This document shows, in pieces, positions 1 to 9,308 of a DNA stretch of 14,955 bases. The position numbers were made by a program, and so were the translations under genes. Each line of letters opens with the position of its first letter. Position 1 is the first letter of the stretch. Source of the DNA: Saccoglossus kowalevskii (lineage: Eukaryota > Hemichordata > Enteropneusta > Harrimaniidae); contig NW_003125331.1 of NCBI RefSeq assembly GCF_000003605.2, positions 1-14,955 of the forward strand, given 5' to 3'. The notes under the pieces are model-generated. The model did not search any database and had not been told where the DNA came from. It saw nothing but the letters and a program-made list of their open reading frames with translations.

Positions 1-405
1 TCATGTACTAAACATCACATATCAATGAATGTACATGGATGCTGTAGGACAATAGACAGACCTGGATAATTGTAGGTTAAAATCTGTACATATTAATTAC
101 TAATTTGCATAATTAACCCAATTTTAAGCTTTCACACTGATATCTAATGTACTAATTATTCCATTTCAATGAAACTTAGTACAAAGATGCTCTAGGACAA
201 TGTACAAACCTATTTAGTTTGGGGTAAAAATCTGTTCATATTAATTCCCTAATAAGCATAATAATTCATAATTTTTTGATTCTAATCACATTTCAATTAA
301 ACTTGAAAACATAGATTTTCTGTTACATTGCGCAGACCTCATTAGTTTTACACTCAAATCTGGTCATATTAATTTTCTGATTTGCATAATTAGTTTTTAG
401 CTAAG
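1..405. repeat. Three diverged copies of a ~130-150 bp repeat
   Basis: Three successive blocks share the same order of words: a 'TTTCAATGAAACTT'-like start, 'ctaGGACAATgtaCA.ACCT', 'AAATCTGttCATATTAATT', then 'TTTGCATAATTA'. The CATATTAATT word recurs near 89, 237 and 365, giving spacings of about 148 and 128 bases. The copies are strongly diverged, so the repeat is old. The window starts inside or near the first copy. No coding potential is evident. It resembles TTTGCATAATTA-rich dispersed repeats of marine invertebrates; that family link is from memory and unverified. Confidence 0.75.
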
Positions 406-900
406 TAATTTCGAATTATATTTAATGTGTCTCCAATACTCTCAGCACATGGGAGTTCTTTCTAAGCTTTCTTTGATTATTTGTGCCACAAGTCACTTAT
501 ACAGTCACTTAATTTATTTTTTGAACACCGACCACCCCAGCAGTCAACAAGCTGATTTGAATTTGATTTTGGCAATTCCATTTTGACTGAGGATCCCTAC
601 AAAATCTGGTCTCGTGGTAATTATTTTTTTTTGCTGCATGCCATGACTTACTTTATTTTGAGTTCCAATAAATTCATGAAAACTGCTTTTAAATGTCCTG
701 TCTGTATGTACACAAAGTTGACAAATTTAATTTATTCATCTCTAGAGATCTGACCAAAATGGTAAAATTTTATTATATTTAGTATATAATTTTGGAAATA
801 AAAATACAAGCAGTGACCAAAGTTGGTTTATTCTATACAGAATAATATTACACTCTTTTATTTTATTTATTGAAACATCCATTCCTGTTTAGAATTTCAG
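406..900. other. Intron-like or intergenic AT-rich stretch with one weak exon candidate
   Basis: This stretch has no repeat or long ORF. One short plus-strand frame around 557-613 reads FEFDFGNSILTEDPYKIWSR and is followed by GTAATT, a possible weak splice donor. The preceding acceptor is unclear, because an in-frame TGA lies just upstream. A minus-strand GTAAGT (plus 646-651) is also present. None of this is enough to call an exon. Confidence 0.3.
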
Positions 901-950
901 GTACAAGGACACTTTGCCATATGGTACATCTCTTTTACAGGGAATGTGAA
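901..950 (+). CDS. Exon candidate of unknown gene (weak)
   Basis: A fair splice acceptor (TTCCTGTTTAGAATTTCAG, ending at 900) precedes a short protein-like stretch. One frame reads YKDTLPYGTSLLQGM before a stop; another stays open longer (HFAIWYISFTGNVKCLPPP). A GTGAAA at the end of the first frame could act as donor. I cannot choose between the frames and recognise neither. If real, this is an internal exon of the same plus-strand gene whose terminal exon lies at 3157-3299. It could equally be chance, since the stretch is only about 50 bases. Confidence 0.2.
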
Positions 951-1279
951 ATGTTTACCGCCACCAATATATTTGAATTGTTTACAGAAATGATGTTGTA
1001 ATGTTGTTCTATCACACATAGGAGTGATGAGTGAATTATTCAACCTTTTTATTTCTCTTAAGGTCTCATATCACTAATCAGCCAATCATAGCCGTCAATT
1101 TTAAATGGGTTGCATGAACCAAAGAATTTTTTTGATTTTGGGGGTGTCTATCACCTAGTTCAAAGGTGAGACGAACATATGATCTTGTTTTTACTACTTA
1201 GCAGCTGTGTAACTCTGGATTTATTCCACGTGAATTTGTGTGTTTCTAATCTTGGTATTTTTACCAGTGTTTTCTCTAG

Positions 1280-1370
1280 GTGCAGTCCCTCGACAGTAGG
1301 TGTGTCTCGTTTACCTCAGTTTTGTCAAAGTTTGAGCTGGCCAACATGTGTGTTTATTTCATGTGGTTAA
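1280..1370 (+). CDS. Exon candidate of unknown gene (weak)
   Basis: The sequence TTTACCAGTGTTTTCTCTAG, ending at 1279, is a good splice acceptor with a pyrimidine tract. After it one plus frame is open and reads VQSLDSRCVSFTSVLSKFELANM, with later residues becoming hydrophobic and less protein-like. Possible donors are GTGTGT near 1346 or GTTAAT near 1367, both weak. A second overlapping frame (1179-1370) is also open but lacks charged residues and is judged a shadow. No family was recognised. Confidence 0.22.
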
Positions 1371-1701
1371 TTCACCATCACTTTTGCACATTCTTACATT
1401 TTTTTGATTTTCATTTAAAAAATATATAATATTCAGAGCCAAGCCTCTTTGATAGGAACACTGGGGAACACTGCGCCAATGTTACTTTGGGAGTCAACGT
1501 ACAACTCACATTGATAGAAAATCTTTATTCATGAGTTTCATGAGTAACACTATCATTATTGTATTTTGATTTATTTGTTGTAGAATATCAAGTACACTGT
1601 GTGCATATCCTAGTGATCTAAACTGGCATATGATGTGAAAGTGAAAGCGGCAAATAGATATTGCAGCATTTAGTTGTCATAGCAACCAGATCTGACTACA
1701 G

Positions 1702-1801
1702 CATACTGGTACGTTCCACAGAAGTAGACGTGTTTACTATCACCAAACCTCACAACAGTGAATGTGCTGTGCAGATGATCCCAATTATAATGTGTTCAAA
1801 G
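1702..1801 (+). CDS. Internal exon candidate with consensus donor
   Basis: The right edge is a textbook splice donor, AAAG|GTAAGT, with the intron starting at 1802. Only one plus frame is open through the stretch. It reads ...EVDVFTITKPHNSECAVQM... and ends IPIIMCSK, with the junction in phase 0. The left edge is uncertain: CTACAG ending at 1701 and CCACAG ending at 1721 are both possible acceptors, each with a poor pyrimidine tract. I recognise no domain. Its phase-0 end does not fit directly to the phase-1 start of the terminal exon at 3157, so at least one more exon would have to lie between. It would belong to an unidentified plus-strand gene. Confidence 0.3.
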
Positions 1802-3156
1802 GTAAGTTACCGTAGTAGTATATTTCATATTATTTCCCAATCATGTAATTTTATTTTATAAAATATTAAAACACTTATTTGTCTGTTGTGTGTAGACCAA
1901 TTTATTATTGTATGCAACATTTTTGTGAAATAGTGTGTGGGCGCTATTTGTAAAATCTCTCATTTCTTTACACCAGGTTGTACACACAAGATATATTGAC
2001 TGCCAGACAGTAACAAGTACCAGATCAATATCCATACAAGCATGACCAAAAACAAATAATAAAAGTATGGTTCTAAATAATACAAGTTTTCCAAAAAAAT
2101 GTTTGTATTTTTGTTAAAATACATACATTATATTTAATTTGTTTGTGTGTATTTTAAATAACATTTTGTTGTTTTCAGTATTTTATGTTGGTTACCAAAC
2201 ATGTTTTAAAACATCACATACCTTGTATTGCCCTGCCTCATAAGGCTATGGGATGTGCGCCCTCAGACCAGGGCAATAATTTTCTGTATCACACTTAGCC
2301 CAGCACTCCTGGCTTTCATCAATCAAAACAAAACATGTCATTCTAAATCACACTGTAAGGTATATGATAAAACCTTTATGGACTGTATATGCAAGCTTGG
2401 ACGCTTGTTTCACATGACCTCACATGAAATATCCATAACTAGTGACATTTGATCTGACAGCTCTGATAAATCTGATAGCAGTGTGTTTGAGTCTAGTCTG
2501 TTGGATGACCTACATTTCAATAATGAGTTAATGGATATTTCTTCTGTTAGTGTATTTGCTATTTTGGAAGTACATCTTTCACCATAGTAACCCACCATGA
2601 GTGATGTCAATGCCATGTTTGAATGACAAAAAACAAACTGAGGTGCATATGTACTTTGAACTAAATCAGTTCAGGCATGTCCTAGAAATGACAATGGACG
2701 GTTGCATGCACAGATGGACTGACTAACAGAAATTCAAAACATAAGCCCCTTTCGTATTTAAGACTTCTTCTGACGATGACTAATAAAACATTTGTAAATA
2801 TACTCAGAAGTGCTCACAAATACAAAATGGCAAATGCATGTAGAAAATGCACAGAAAAAAAATATTCTTAAAAAAAATGTTGACTTGCATGTTTAAAACA
2901 TAAGTCACAATTTTCTGATTTTTCTTAGAATTTTTGAAAAAAAATAAAAGAAAAATCTGTTTTCATGACAATTTCAGAATGAAAATTTGCTCACACACAT
3001 TGATTTTGAAAAAAAAATTGACCAACATTTGTTTCCTGGCCTGAGGGACTGACTCTTAAAAAGTGGATTGTGAAAAAAAATATCTACAAAAAAAAACATT
3101 TAAAGAAAACCCTATTAAACCCAATACCTAACATAGTATTTTTTTTATTTCAACAG
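1802..3156. other. Probable intronic DNA with an ambiguous ORF pair at 2410-2616
   Basis: This AT-rich DNA contains long A runs (2855-3110). Around 2453-2584 a plus frame reads SDSSDKSDSSVFESSLLDDL and continues acidic to a stop at 2585, while the minus strand is open as 68 codons over 2410-2616 with a well-placed ATG (A at -3, G at +4). The two frames overlap and both look protein-like, so at most one is real. At 2228-2282 a short imperfect palindrome (ATTGCCCTG...CAGGGCAAT) may be a relic of a small inverted-repeat element. Confidence 0.35.
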
Positions 3157-3299
3157 TGTATGTGGAGATGGATCAATGTATGAGAGGACAGATTACCCTG
3201 CTACATCTCAGCACAGGAAATGAACCACTGAACAGCCAGTTTAACCATCCAGAAAAAGATGATGCTGTTCAGCAACACATCACAAGATTTTCAAAATAA
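3157..3299 (+). CDS. Terminal exon of an unidentified protein gene
   Basis: A strong acceptor with a T-rich tract (ATTTTTTTTATTTCAACAG) ends at 3156. From 3159 one frame runs 46 codons to TAA at 3297-3299; the first two exon bases complete a split codon, so the junction is phase 1. The peptide begins YVEMDQCMRGQITLLHLSTG and ends DDAVQQHITRFSK. It is hydrophilic, balanced in charge and unlike the surrounding AT-rich translations. An AATAAA overlaps the stop codon (3295-3300), so the 3' UTR would be very short, unless a later signal near 3875 is used. I do not recognise the protein. Upstream exons of the same gene are only tentatively placed (901, 1280, 1702). A chance ORF is possible but less likely given the acceptor, frame and poly(A) signal together. 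Confidence 0.5.
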
Positions 3300-3300
3300 A
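3295..3300 (+). terminator. Possible polyadenylation signal AATAAA
   Basis: AATAAA overlaps the TAA stop of the terminal exon candidate. Cleavage would be expected roughly 10-30 bases downstream. Such an overlap is unusual but occurs in genes with minimal 3' UTRs. A second AATAAA near 3875 is an alternative end. Confidence 0.3.
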
Positions 3301-4423
3301 ATTATAACAGACATTGTTGGCGAGTGTAAAAATGATTGAATCAAATTATTAAATGTAAATACTTGTATTAGAAAATGTAAATAATTTTGTGTTCATGTAA
3401 GCTGAGTTTCTTTCATCATACACCTTTATGAATGGAGTTGTGGTAACTTGAATCCTCTGTAAATTTCACATTGAAAAGGTTTTTTTAACAGAGTAGGCTG
3501 GTAATATATCTTGTACATCTTTTCCCCAAGTTGGGATTTTGTATTTTAAATGGGGTCACAAATGTTGGCAACAATACCCCAGAAAGTACCAGGATGTGTG
3601 ACCTTTAGGGGTCAAGTTTAAGGCTTCTTCTCATTTTCAGGGTTACCCACAATTCTTTGTATGTTGTAGTGGTTCTGGTTCATTTTGTGCTCCCCGGTAA
3701 TTCAAAATAGAGACAGAAAGGAAACCCATCACATACAGGGTGGTTAATTTGAGGCATTGATACTCCCAGCAGCCCTGGAGTCTCTGGATAATTCTGGTTA
3801 AAGAAACCATCAAAAATAACAGTCTCTCAGTTTATGCATATGCGCTGATGTTTCAGAAATGATTTCAAGAAAAAAAATAAAGACAGGGTGGGGGAAATGG
3901 GGGAAGGGATAAATAATTTTTTGTTTACCCGAGGACAATGTCCTTGTCCCCACTTATCCTGAGGGGGGGTATTCGTTAACTAACTTGTTGCTACAAAAAA
4001 AATTATTTTGCGCAGTCAGTGTATGAAATTACTCTTCTATTACTATGCAGTCTTCTTACCAGCAATTTTTGACAGCATGGTGACTCACTTTGCATAACAA
4101 TATACTAATTTACAAAAGTCAATATTTTTGAGAAGAAAAATAGCCCCATTAGCATAAACATTAATTCTATTGCATTGGGCTAAAAATAAGGTGTGAAATA
4201 GATATGCTCCTCTTAATTATTATTATTTATAAACAAGTTACATCACAGAAAAAAACAAACAAAAATGAAATGTTTACGAACAAAGATGGAGAAGAAGCAC
4301 ACACAGATAAAAGTTGAGCGTTACAGTAATTTTGATAGAATATTCCAGTATAGTTTGAAGTTCTTGGCTTTAACATTGTATGTTTTGGCTTTGTACAAAT
4401 TGCTTTGTTTGCGAAATGTTAAA
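3301..4423. other. No gene recognised
   Basis: This stretch is AT-rich, with a G-rich patch at 3885-3905 and a G7 run at 3962. A 53-codon plus frame from ATG 4265 (A at -3) reads MKCLRTKMEKKHTQIKVERY and then a hydrophobic stretch near residues 30-46. It runs straight into the DNA transposon at 4424 and has no splice or family support, so it is not called as a gene. Confidence 0.5.
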
Positions 4424-5342
4424 TACTGTAAAATACTTTATTTTAGCTGGAATTAATTTTCGCTGAAAAGACTTTTTCGGTGTTTTGAATGGAATTTATT
4501 AGTCTTCAGTCGAACGAAGTCCGAAAATGGGGACTTAAAATTCGGTCTCCGTTCGTCCGTGCGTCTGTGCGTCCGTCCGGAGTCATATCTCAGAATGCCT
4601 TGGACCGATTCCGTTCATTCTTTGCATGTGCCTAGTACTTTATGTGGGACATATGCACATGCAGTGGTTTAGCGATTTGATTCAAAATGGCCAACTGGCA
4701 GCCATCTTGTTTTTTGAAAATGTTGTATTTTGGACATGCTTTGTCAGTTGTCATTCAAACTTGGTACATAGATTATACATGTTTGGATACATGTCCATGA
4801 CGATTTATTTCGCAATTGGATCAAAGATGGTCGACTGGCAGGCATCTTGTTTGTTTTTTTATGCGGTGTCTTGGACGTGCTTCAAAATCTGGTCAAGGAT
4901 GGTCGATTGACAGCCATCTGACTTTTTGGCCTTACTACATTTCCACAATTTATGTACCATTTTCATTCGTATTCGGCACATACATCACACATATCAGTGT
5001 GTTTCATAATCAAATCAAAGATGGCCAAATAACGGCTGTTTTTATTTTTGGTCATATTACTACTACACGGAACACATGTTTTGATGTAAATAAACAATCT
5101 GTTGTATACGCCACTTGGAACTCAAGTTTCAAGGACACGCTCACGACAACCTCTCCGCTTTAATATGATAAGCACAAAGGGGAACTTTCAAAAATTTAAC
5201 GGGGACTGTGTCATTTACAATGACTTGTTTATGAGTTGAATGTAAAACATAGGAAAAAAAGTATATTAGCTTGATTTTATTTTCACTGATTTATTCCTTC
5301 AGCGAAAATTAGTTCTAAGGGAAAATAAAGTATTTTACAGTA
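4424..5342. mobile_element. 915 bp non-autonomous DNA transposon with long TIRs, TA-flanked
   Basis: The left end CTGTAAAATACTTTATTTT (4426-4444) is the exact reverse complement of the right end (5322-5340). After a 4-5 base dissimilar stretch the TIRs resume as AATTAATTTTCGCTGAA versus AACTAATTTTCGCTGAA, so each arm is about 45 bases. Both ends abut TA (4424-4425 and 5341-5342), as expected for Tc1/mariner-like or other TA-targeting transposases. The interior holds a GTTCGTCCGTGCGTC run (4552-4580) and four diverged copies of an 'AAGATGGcCaactGGCaGCCATCTTG'-like word near 4684, 4824, 4896 and 5018. No transposase is present. The overlapping ORFs at 4626-4910 and 4816-5163 are judged spurious translations of these repeats. 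Superfamily assignment is inference. Confidence 0.8.
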
Positions 5343-6250
5343 TTTACAAAATGTGTAAAACTGGAACATACCTCTTTGAATTTACTTATATATAAACTTC
5401 TAGAATAGATGAGACTTTGTAAAGCTTCTGTATTCAGGTCAGAAATAGAGGAATATTTTCATATTTAATATTACAATGTATATTCTTTGGACAAAATACA
5501 ATTTCAATATTACATTTTGTATAAAAGACTGTTTTTAATTCTCCACAGAACATCTTTACATTAATATAAATAAATGCAAAATGCTTTTTAACAAAATCAG
5601 TATTCACTATTTTGCATAATTTTTTAAAAATTCTTAAAAGAATTTGTTTGTAGCATGGTACTAGTATCCAAAATTTGAAAGTTTCTAAGGGAGGCATCAT
5701 CAGTGACCACAAAGTAGAAAAAAAAAGATGTTTAAAAGAGAATTCCGTGCCATTCAGGAAAATAAAAGTATTGTGAAATAACGGAAATGAGTCTTTGTGA
5801 GACTTCCCTGTATATGTACAGTCCTCTTATTCGCAGTCCCCTCATTGTTGAGGGTGGGGTGGGGTATAGGTATACACAGTCAGACAACAAGCCCGTTACT
5901 TCAAGTTGAAAGAATGACTACTTTATTACGAGATCTAAACACTACTGACTCATGTTAGCCTTGACTCACACATGTGTCAAGTTTACATTCTGGCGGGAAA
6001 TCTCAAGTTACATTAACGTGATTGGCTATAAACTATAGTGACTTAATGCAAGATAAAAGAATATGGTACGGTATCCCCAAATATGCTAAACTCAGAAATC
6101 TGTTCCTAACAGAGGGACTGTGCCCTATCCAGGTATGGAAACGCTTATGACGATGTCAATCAGCTGTATTAGTGGGACAATGCTATACGGTCACAGTGAT
6201 TTGGTTGTGATTTCAATGTTTTTTATTTATTATACATGGTGTGAAAATAT
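5343..6250. other. No gene recognised
   Basis: This is AT-rich sequence. The minus-strand ORF at 5434-5712 is rich in K, F, I and N codons, as expected by chance in such DNA. Two promoter-type motifs lie at 5992-6027 (listed separately). The word GAGGGACTGTG at 6112-6122 also occurs in the hairpin at 14679-14708. Confidence 0.5.
5992..6027. promoter_or_regulatory. E2F-like site next to an inverted CCAAT box
   Basis: GGCGGGAAA (5992-6000) contains the reverse complement of the E2F consensus TTTSSCGC. GATTGGCT (6020-6027) is the reverse complement of AGCCAATC, a canonical NF-Y site. Spacing of about 20 bases between the two is typical of cell-cycle promoters in animals. No exon was found nearby on either strand, so function is unproven. 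Confidence 0.25.
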
Positions 6251-6251
6251 T

Positions 6252-6532
6252 GTTTTTTTCTCGATTTAGTATTCGGCCTAAAAATACCTGTGTTGTCCAT
6301 TTCGATCTAGAGTATCGGTGTTGTCCATTTTAACGTAAAAAATACCGGCGATGTAGATTTCAACGTAAAAAAATGCCGGTGTTGTTGATTTCAATCTAGG
6401 GTATGGCGTTGTCGATTTCAACATAATATCGGGGTTGTTGTTGAACGTAAAAAAGACCGGTGTTTTCGATTTCAATCTAGGGTAACGGTGTCATCAATTT
6501 TAATGTAAAAAGTGGTGATAACGATTACGATC
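6252..6532. repeat. Degenerate ~30 bp minisatellite, about 8 units
   Basis: Units follow the pattern 'A(T)ACCGGTGTTGTCGATTTCAA' followed by one of two alternative tails, TCTAGGGT or CGTAAAAAA. Recognisable units begin near 6284, 6314, 6342, 6373, 6403, 6428, 6455 and 6483, and a ninth is very decayed. The minus-strand ORF at 6278-6475 is produced by the repeat (recurrent LKSTTP) and is not considered a gene. Confidence 0.8.
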
Positions 6533-6629
6533 TTGTGGATCATGTCCATACATTTTCCTTACTGAACGTAACCATCTCACACTCCCATTGTTTTCCCGTT
6601 ACAAGTAATCGACGGTCTATTTATTACGT

Positions 6630-6857
6630 AATCAAATACATTAGTGACCATGTAACTATCTTCACCGTTACCAAACTCATCAATACTCACAACTATTATC
6701 TACCTAATCAAATACATTAGTGACCATGTAACTATCTTCACCGTTACCAAACTCATCAATACTCACAACTATTATCTACCTATTCAAATACATTAGTGAC
6801 CATGTAACTATCTTCACCGTTACCAAACTCATCAATACTCACAACTATTATCTACCT
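6630..6857. repeat. Three tandem 76 bp units
   Basis: The unit starts AATCAAATACATTAGTGACC and ends CTATTATCTACCT. Copies start at 6630, 6706 and 6782. The first two are identical and the third differs by one base (AATC to ATTC). A partial, mutated continuation follows at 6858 (ATCTGAATAC). The sequence just upstream (about 6590-6629) is weakly similar and may be a decayed earlier unit. The near identity implies recent expansion. Confidence 0.95.
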
Positions 6858-6869
6858 ATCTGAATACTT

Positions 6870-7720
6870 TCGACTTTGTTCACGTCTGTTCATTGAGATG
6901 ACGTTTCTCATGGAATAAGATAACCAGAGTTTTAAAATTTCTAGTGAAATTCAGTTCGAAGCAGATATAAACTTTGGTGGCGAAAATGTTGTCTCTAAAC
7001 TATAAGGTAAAGAAAAATATATTATGAGTACGTAACCACGATTATATATAGTCTGTTACTCGGTTGCGTGAGTTCATTTCGGGTGAGTTGTATTTGGTTC
7101 GAGCTAACCTTAAATTGTTGTGACGTTCGTGTCGCGGACATGTGAACGTACTCAGGGTTTCTGTTCTCCTTGTAAAAATATTAAAACAATGGCAAATATT
7201 TCATTTTGGAAAATTCAAAGTGTTAAAATTGCTTGGCTGGTTGAATTAATGTATATAATTTTGGACAATTTGTCCAAAAAAGTCTGCGTATTGTGTAATT
7301 GAGTTTTCCAATGTTTATATTAATATTATACTTTAAAGAACAATTTGTGCTATAATATTGTACGTGATCCATTACAGTTTTCACAACGGACGCATAAGTG
7401 TAGCGTAAGTATCTTTCCCATGTATGACTGATGGCATAACTCGGTCATACAAAATGTATTTGGTGGTTAGACACCTGAAATTGGCAAGGGAAGTTTTATT
7501 GTATTCCATTATTAAATAGATTACTAAATCGACAAAATCCACAAAAAATTTTTTGCGTTTTTTGATTTCAATATTACTGACGACACACGCATGCTCACTG
7601 GCACTAAAAATCTGTAATTTAATTATAGGCATGCATATTTTCTGTCAAAGTGTCAACAGTTTAATTACCCGCTACGAGCATTGGTACAGTAGATTGTAGT
7701 TCGTTTTCAGACTGGGGATA
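6870..7720. other. No confident gene
   Basis: At 6986 an ATG with A at -3 starts MLSLNYK and meets AAG|GTAAAG, which could be a tiny first coding exon, but nothing downstream confirms it. ORFs at 7120-7302 (plus, non-ATG start) and 7381-7632 (minus, 83 codons, starting MPIIKLQIFSASEHACVVSN) show no domain I recognise. The minus ORF is the better of the two but is unsupported. Confidence 0.4.
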
Positions 7721-7726
7721 GAGCAG

Positions 7727-7860
7727 TTGCGTCGGCACCGGAGCCTGAGGGCGGAGACGGTCACCACCACCCCCGAACAAATGCGCGAGCACTTGCGCCT
7801 ACGGGGCACATGGGGTGGTAATCAGACCCCCCCCCCATGCAAAATGTTGTGCCACCGCCT
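7727..7860. other. GC-rich patch with C10 tract
   Basis: Within DNA of roughly one-third GC, this stretch is clearly GC-rich and CpG-containing (GCGTCGGCACCGGAGC, AATGCGCGAGCACTTGCGCC) and ends with a run of ten C (7827-7836). No ORF or RNA gene is seen. It may be a repeat fragment of the same general style as the oligo-C block near 12030-12074. Confidence 0.4.
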
Positions 7861-7864
7861 CTGT

Positions 7865-8303
7865 TAAGAGTACATGTAAGCAGTAAGCTTATCTTCAATG
7901 CAGATCAAAAAATATACTACTAGTACTTTGGTAGCTTATCTCATTTTATCTTCTCTTCAGCTCTTCTGTCATCAGGGGTGGGGATCGTTTGGTGAAAGTA
8001 TATCACCACAAAAAGGGATGTGCAGGGAAAGAAATACACATGGGACTAACACCAATAAATAATAATAATACAGTATATACGGTTGTTCTTACTTTATTTA
8101 ATTGGCGGCGCCTCGTTTTCGCCAGCAGACTGGAACAAATTGAAAACCCATTGTTTAAACTCAAAAATAGAAATAGGTTTTCCATCAATATATAAATTTG
8201 TGTGGTTCGGTAAATATTTTATATGAAAACATCAGTTTAGAAAATCAATACCAAAAACGTATACAGCATCCTAAAACGTAAATACAATTTACATTTTTGT
8301 GAC
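7865..8303. other. No gene recognised
   Basis: Overlapping ORFs on both strands at 7989-8195 and 8003-8188 conflict and neither shows a domain. A short CpG-containing segment GGCGGCGCCTCG lies at 8104-8115. Nothing else is evident. Confidence 0.4.
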
Positions 8304-8480
<177 letters not shown>

Positions 8481-8541
8481 TAGCAAGGTTTGTGCTGACA
8501 TATTTCTTAGTGACGTGTAAATAGTCCTCATTTATCAAAGC

Positions 8542-8971
8542 GTCGATTTCACACAATTGCTAGTCAGAAATATTTGTTGTGTGACGTTGCTTTGCCGTTG
8601 CAAACATAGGACGACTTGCGTTATAGCTAGCACTGATTTTAATATAAACAATTATTTTCTGATAATGAAAAAGAATTATAATAGTGGATCGCATTGAAAT
8701 AAAAACTTGTGCCTTGCTGTCAAAACGGAACTTTGCGTCCCTGTAAATTCTGGGCCCGAAGTTCAAATAAGCGGCAGCAACTTCCCCCAAGTCACGTAAT
8801 AATACTGTCTCCATGAACGCATTTGCGTAGATTTCACAAAATTACGAGCCGTAAATAATTGCTGTGTCACGTTGCATTGTTGACGTAAAATATCGCATGA
8901 CTTGTGTTCTAATATCTTTCTCTGATTCGAATAACAATTATTTCCCAATAAAAATGAACTGAAATAATAAC
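8542..8971. repeat. Diverged direct duplication, two ~140 bp arms 285 bp apart
   Basis: Arm 1 (8542-8681) and arm 2 (8827-8971) align throughout: GTCGATTTCACACAATT / GTAGATTTCACAAAATT, TTGTTGTGTGACGTTGC / TTGCTGTGTCACGTTGC, GACTTGCGTT / GACTTGTGTT, AACAATTATTTTCTGATAATGAA / AACAATTATTTCCCAATAAAAATGAA. The spacer between them carries no ORF of interest. The ORFs at 8560-8814 and 8763-8975 on the minus strand cross the arms and are not supported. Confidence 0.8.
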
Positions 8972-8974
8972 TCA

Positions 8975-9280
8975 TACGCCGTAATTAATTACATCGTGAT
9001 TGTGCAACTTTAATAAAACGATGAATCGGCGATTCACAGTTTTCTAAGTAAAATACAATTACGTCCGCTTTCAACAAATATTAACTGCTATAATTATAGT
9101 TAACATGGAATTTTACAACGCCGTAATTCATAACCTAATGACGACTAGTGGTTTTTATTTAGAACATCTTTAATATTTTGGTTTTGGCAGATATATATTG
9201 CGCACAAATAACGATTAATTTCGTAAGTTGAAGTGTTATTTTTGAGTTTGGAAAATGTTTGTAGCACATACTTCCACGGT
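8975..9280. other. No gene recognised
   Basis: This is AT-rich sequence with two copies of GCCGTAATT (about 8978 and 9120). Nothing else was seen. Confidence 0.5.
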
Positions 9281-9287
9281 CTCCCAT

Positions 9288-9308
9288 GGGGGCGGGGATG
9301 GGGTGGGG
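9288..9308 (+). other. G-quadruplex motif (four G4-5 runs)
   Basis: The sequence is GGGGG-C-GGGG-AT-GGGG-T-GGGG: four runs of at least four G separated by loops of one, two and one bases. This satisfies the standard G-quadruplex pattern with very short loops, predicting a stable structure. The same bases form GC-box-like (GGGGCGGGG) sequence, followed by CCAATA (9309-9314) and TATATA (9325-9330), so a promoter is another reading. Confidence 0.8.

Noticed and set aside
4626-5163. Two overlapping plus-strand ORFs (94 and 115 codons)
   Set aside because: They lie wholly inside the TA-flanked transposon and translate its internal repeats. They do not resemble a transposase.
6278-6475. 65-codon minus ORF with repeated LKSTTP
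   Set aside because: It is produced by the ~30 bp minisatellite. Unit lengths are not consistently multiples of three, as they would be in a selected protein repeat.
6250-6860. Possible CRISPR array because of regular repeats
   Set aside because: The units are directly tandem without unique spacers, and the sequence is eukaryotic.
6966-6971. TATAAA upstream of the ATG at 6986
   Set aside because: At 20 bases before the ATG, a TATA-directed start would fall after the start codon, so it cannot serve that ORF.
7381-7632. 83-codon minus ORF starting MPIIKLQIF
   Set aside because: It has no recognisable domain, splice context or conserved motif. Its length is within chance expectation for the whole window.
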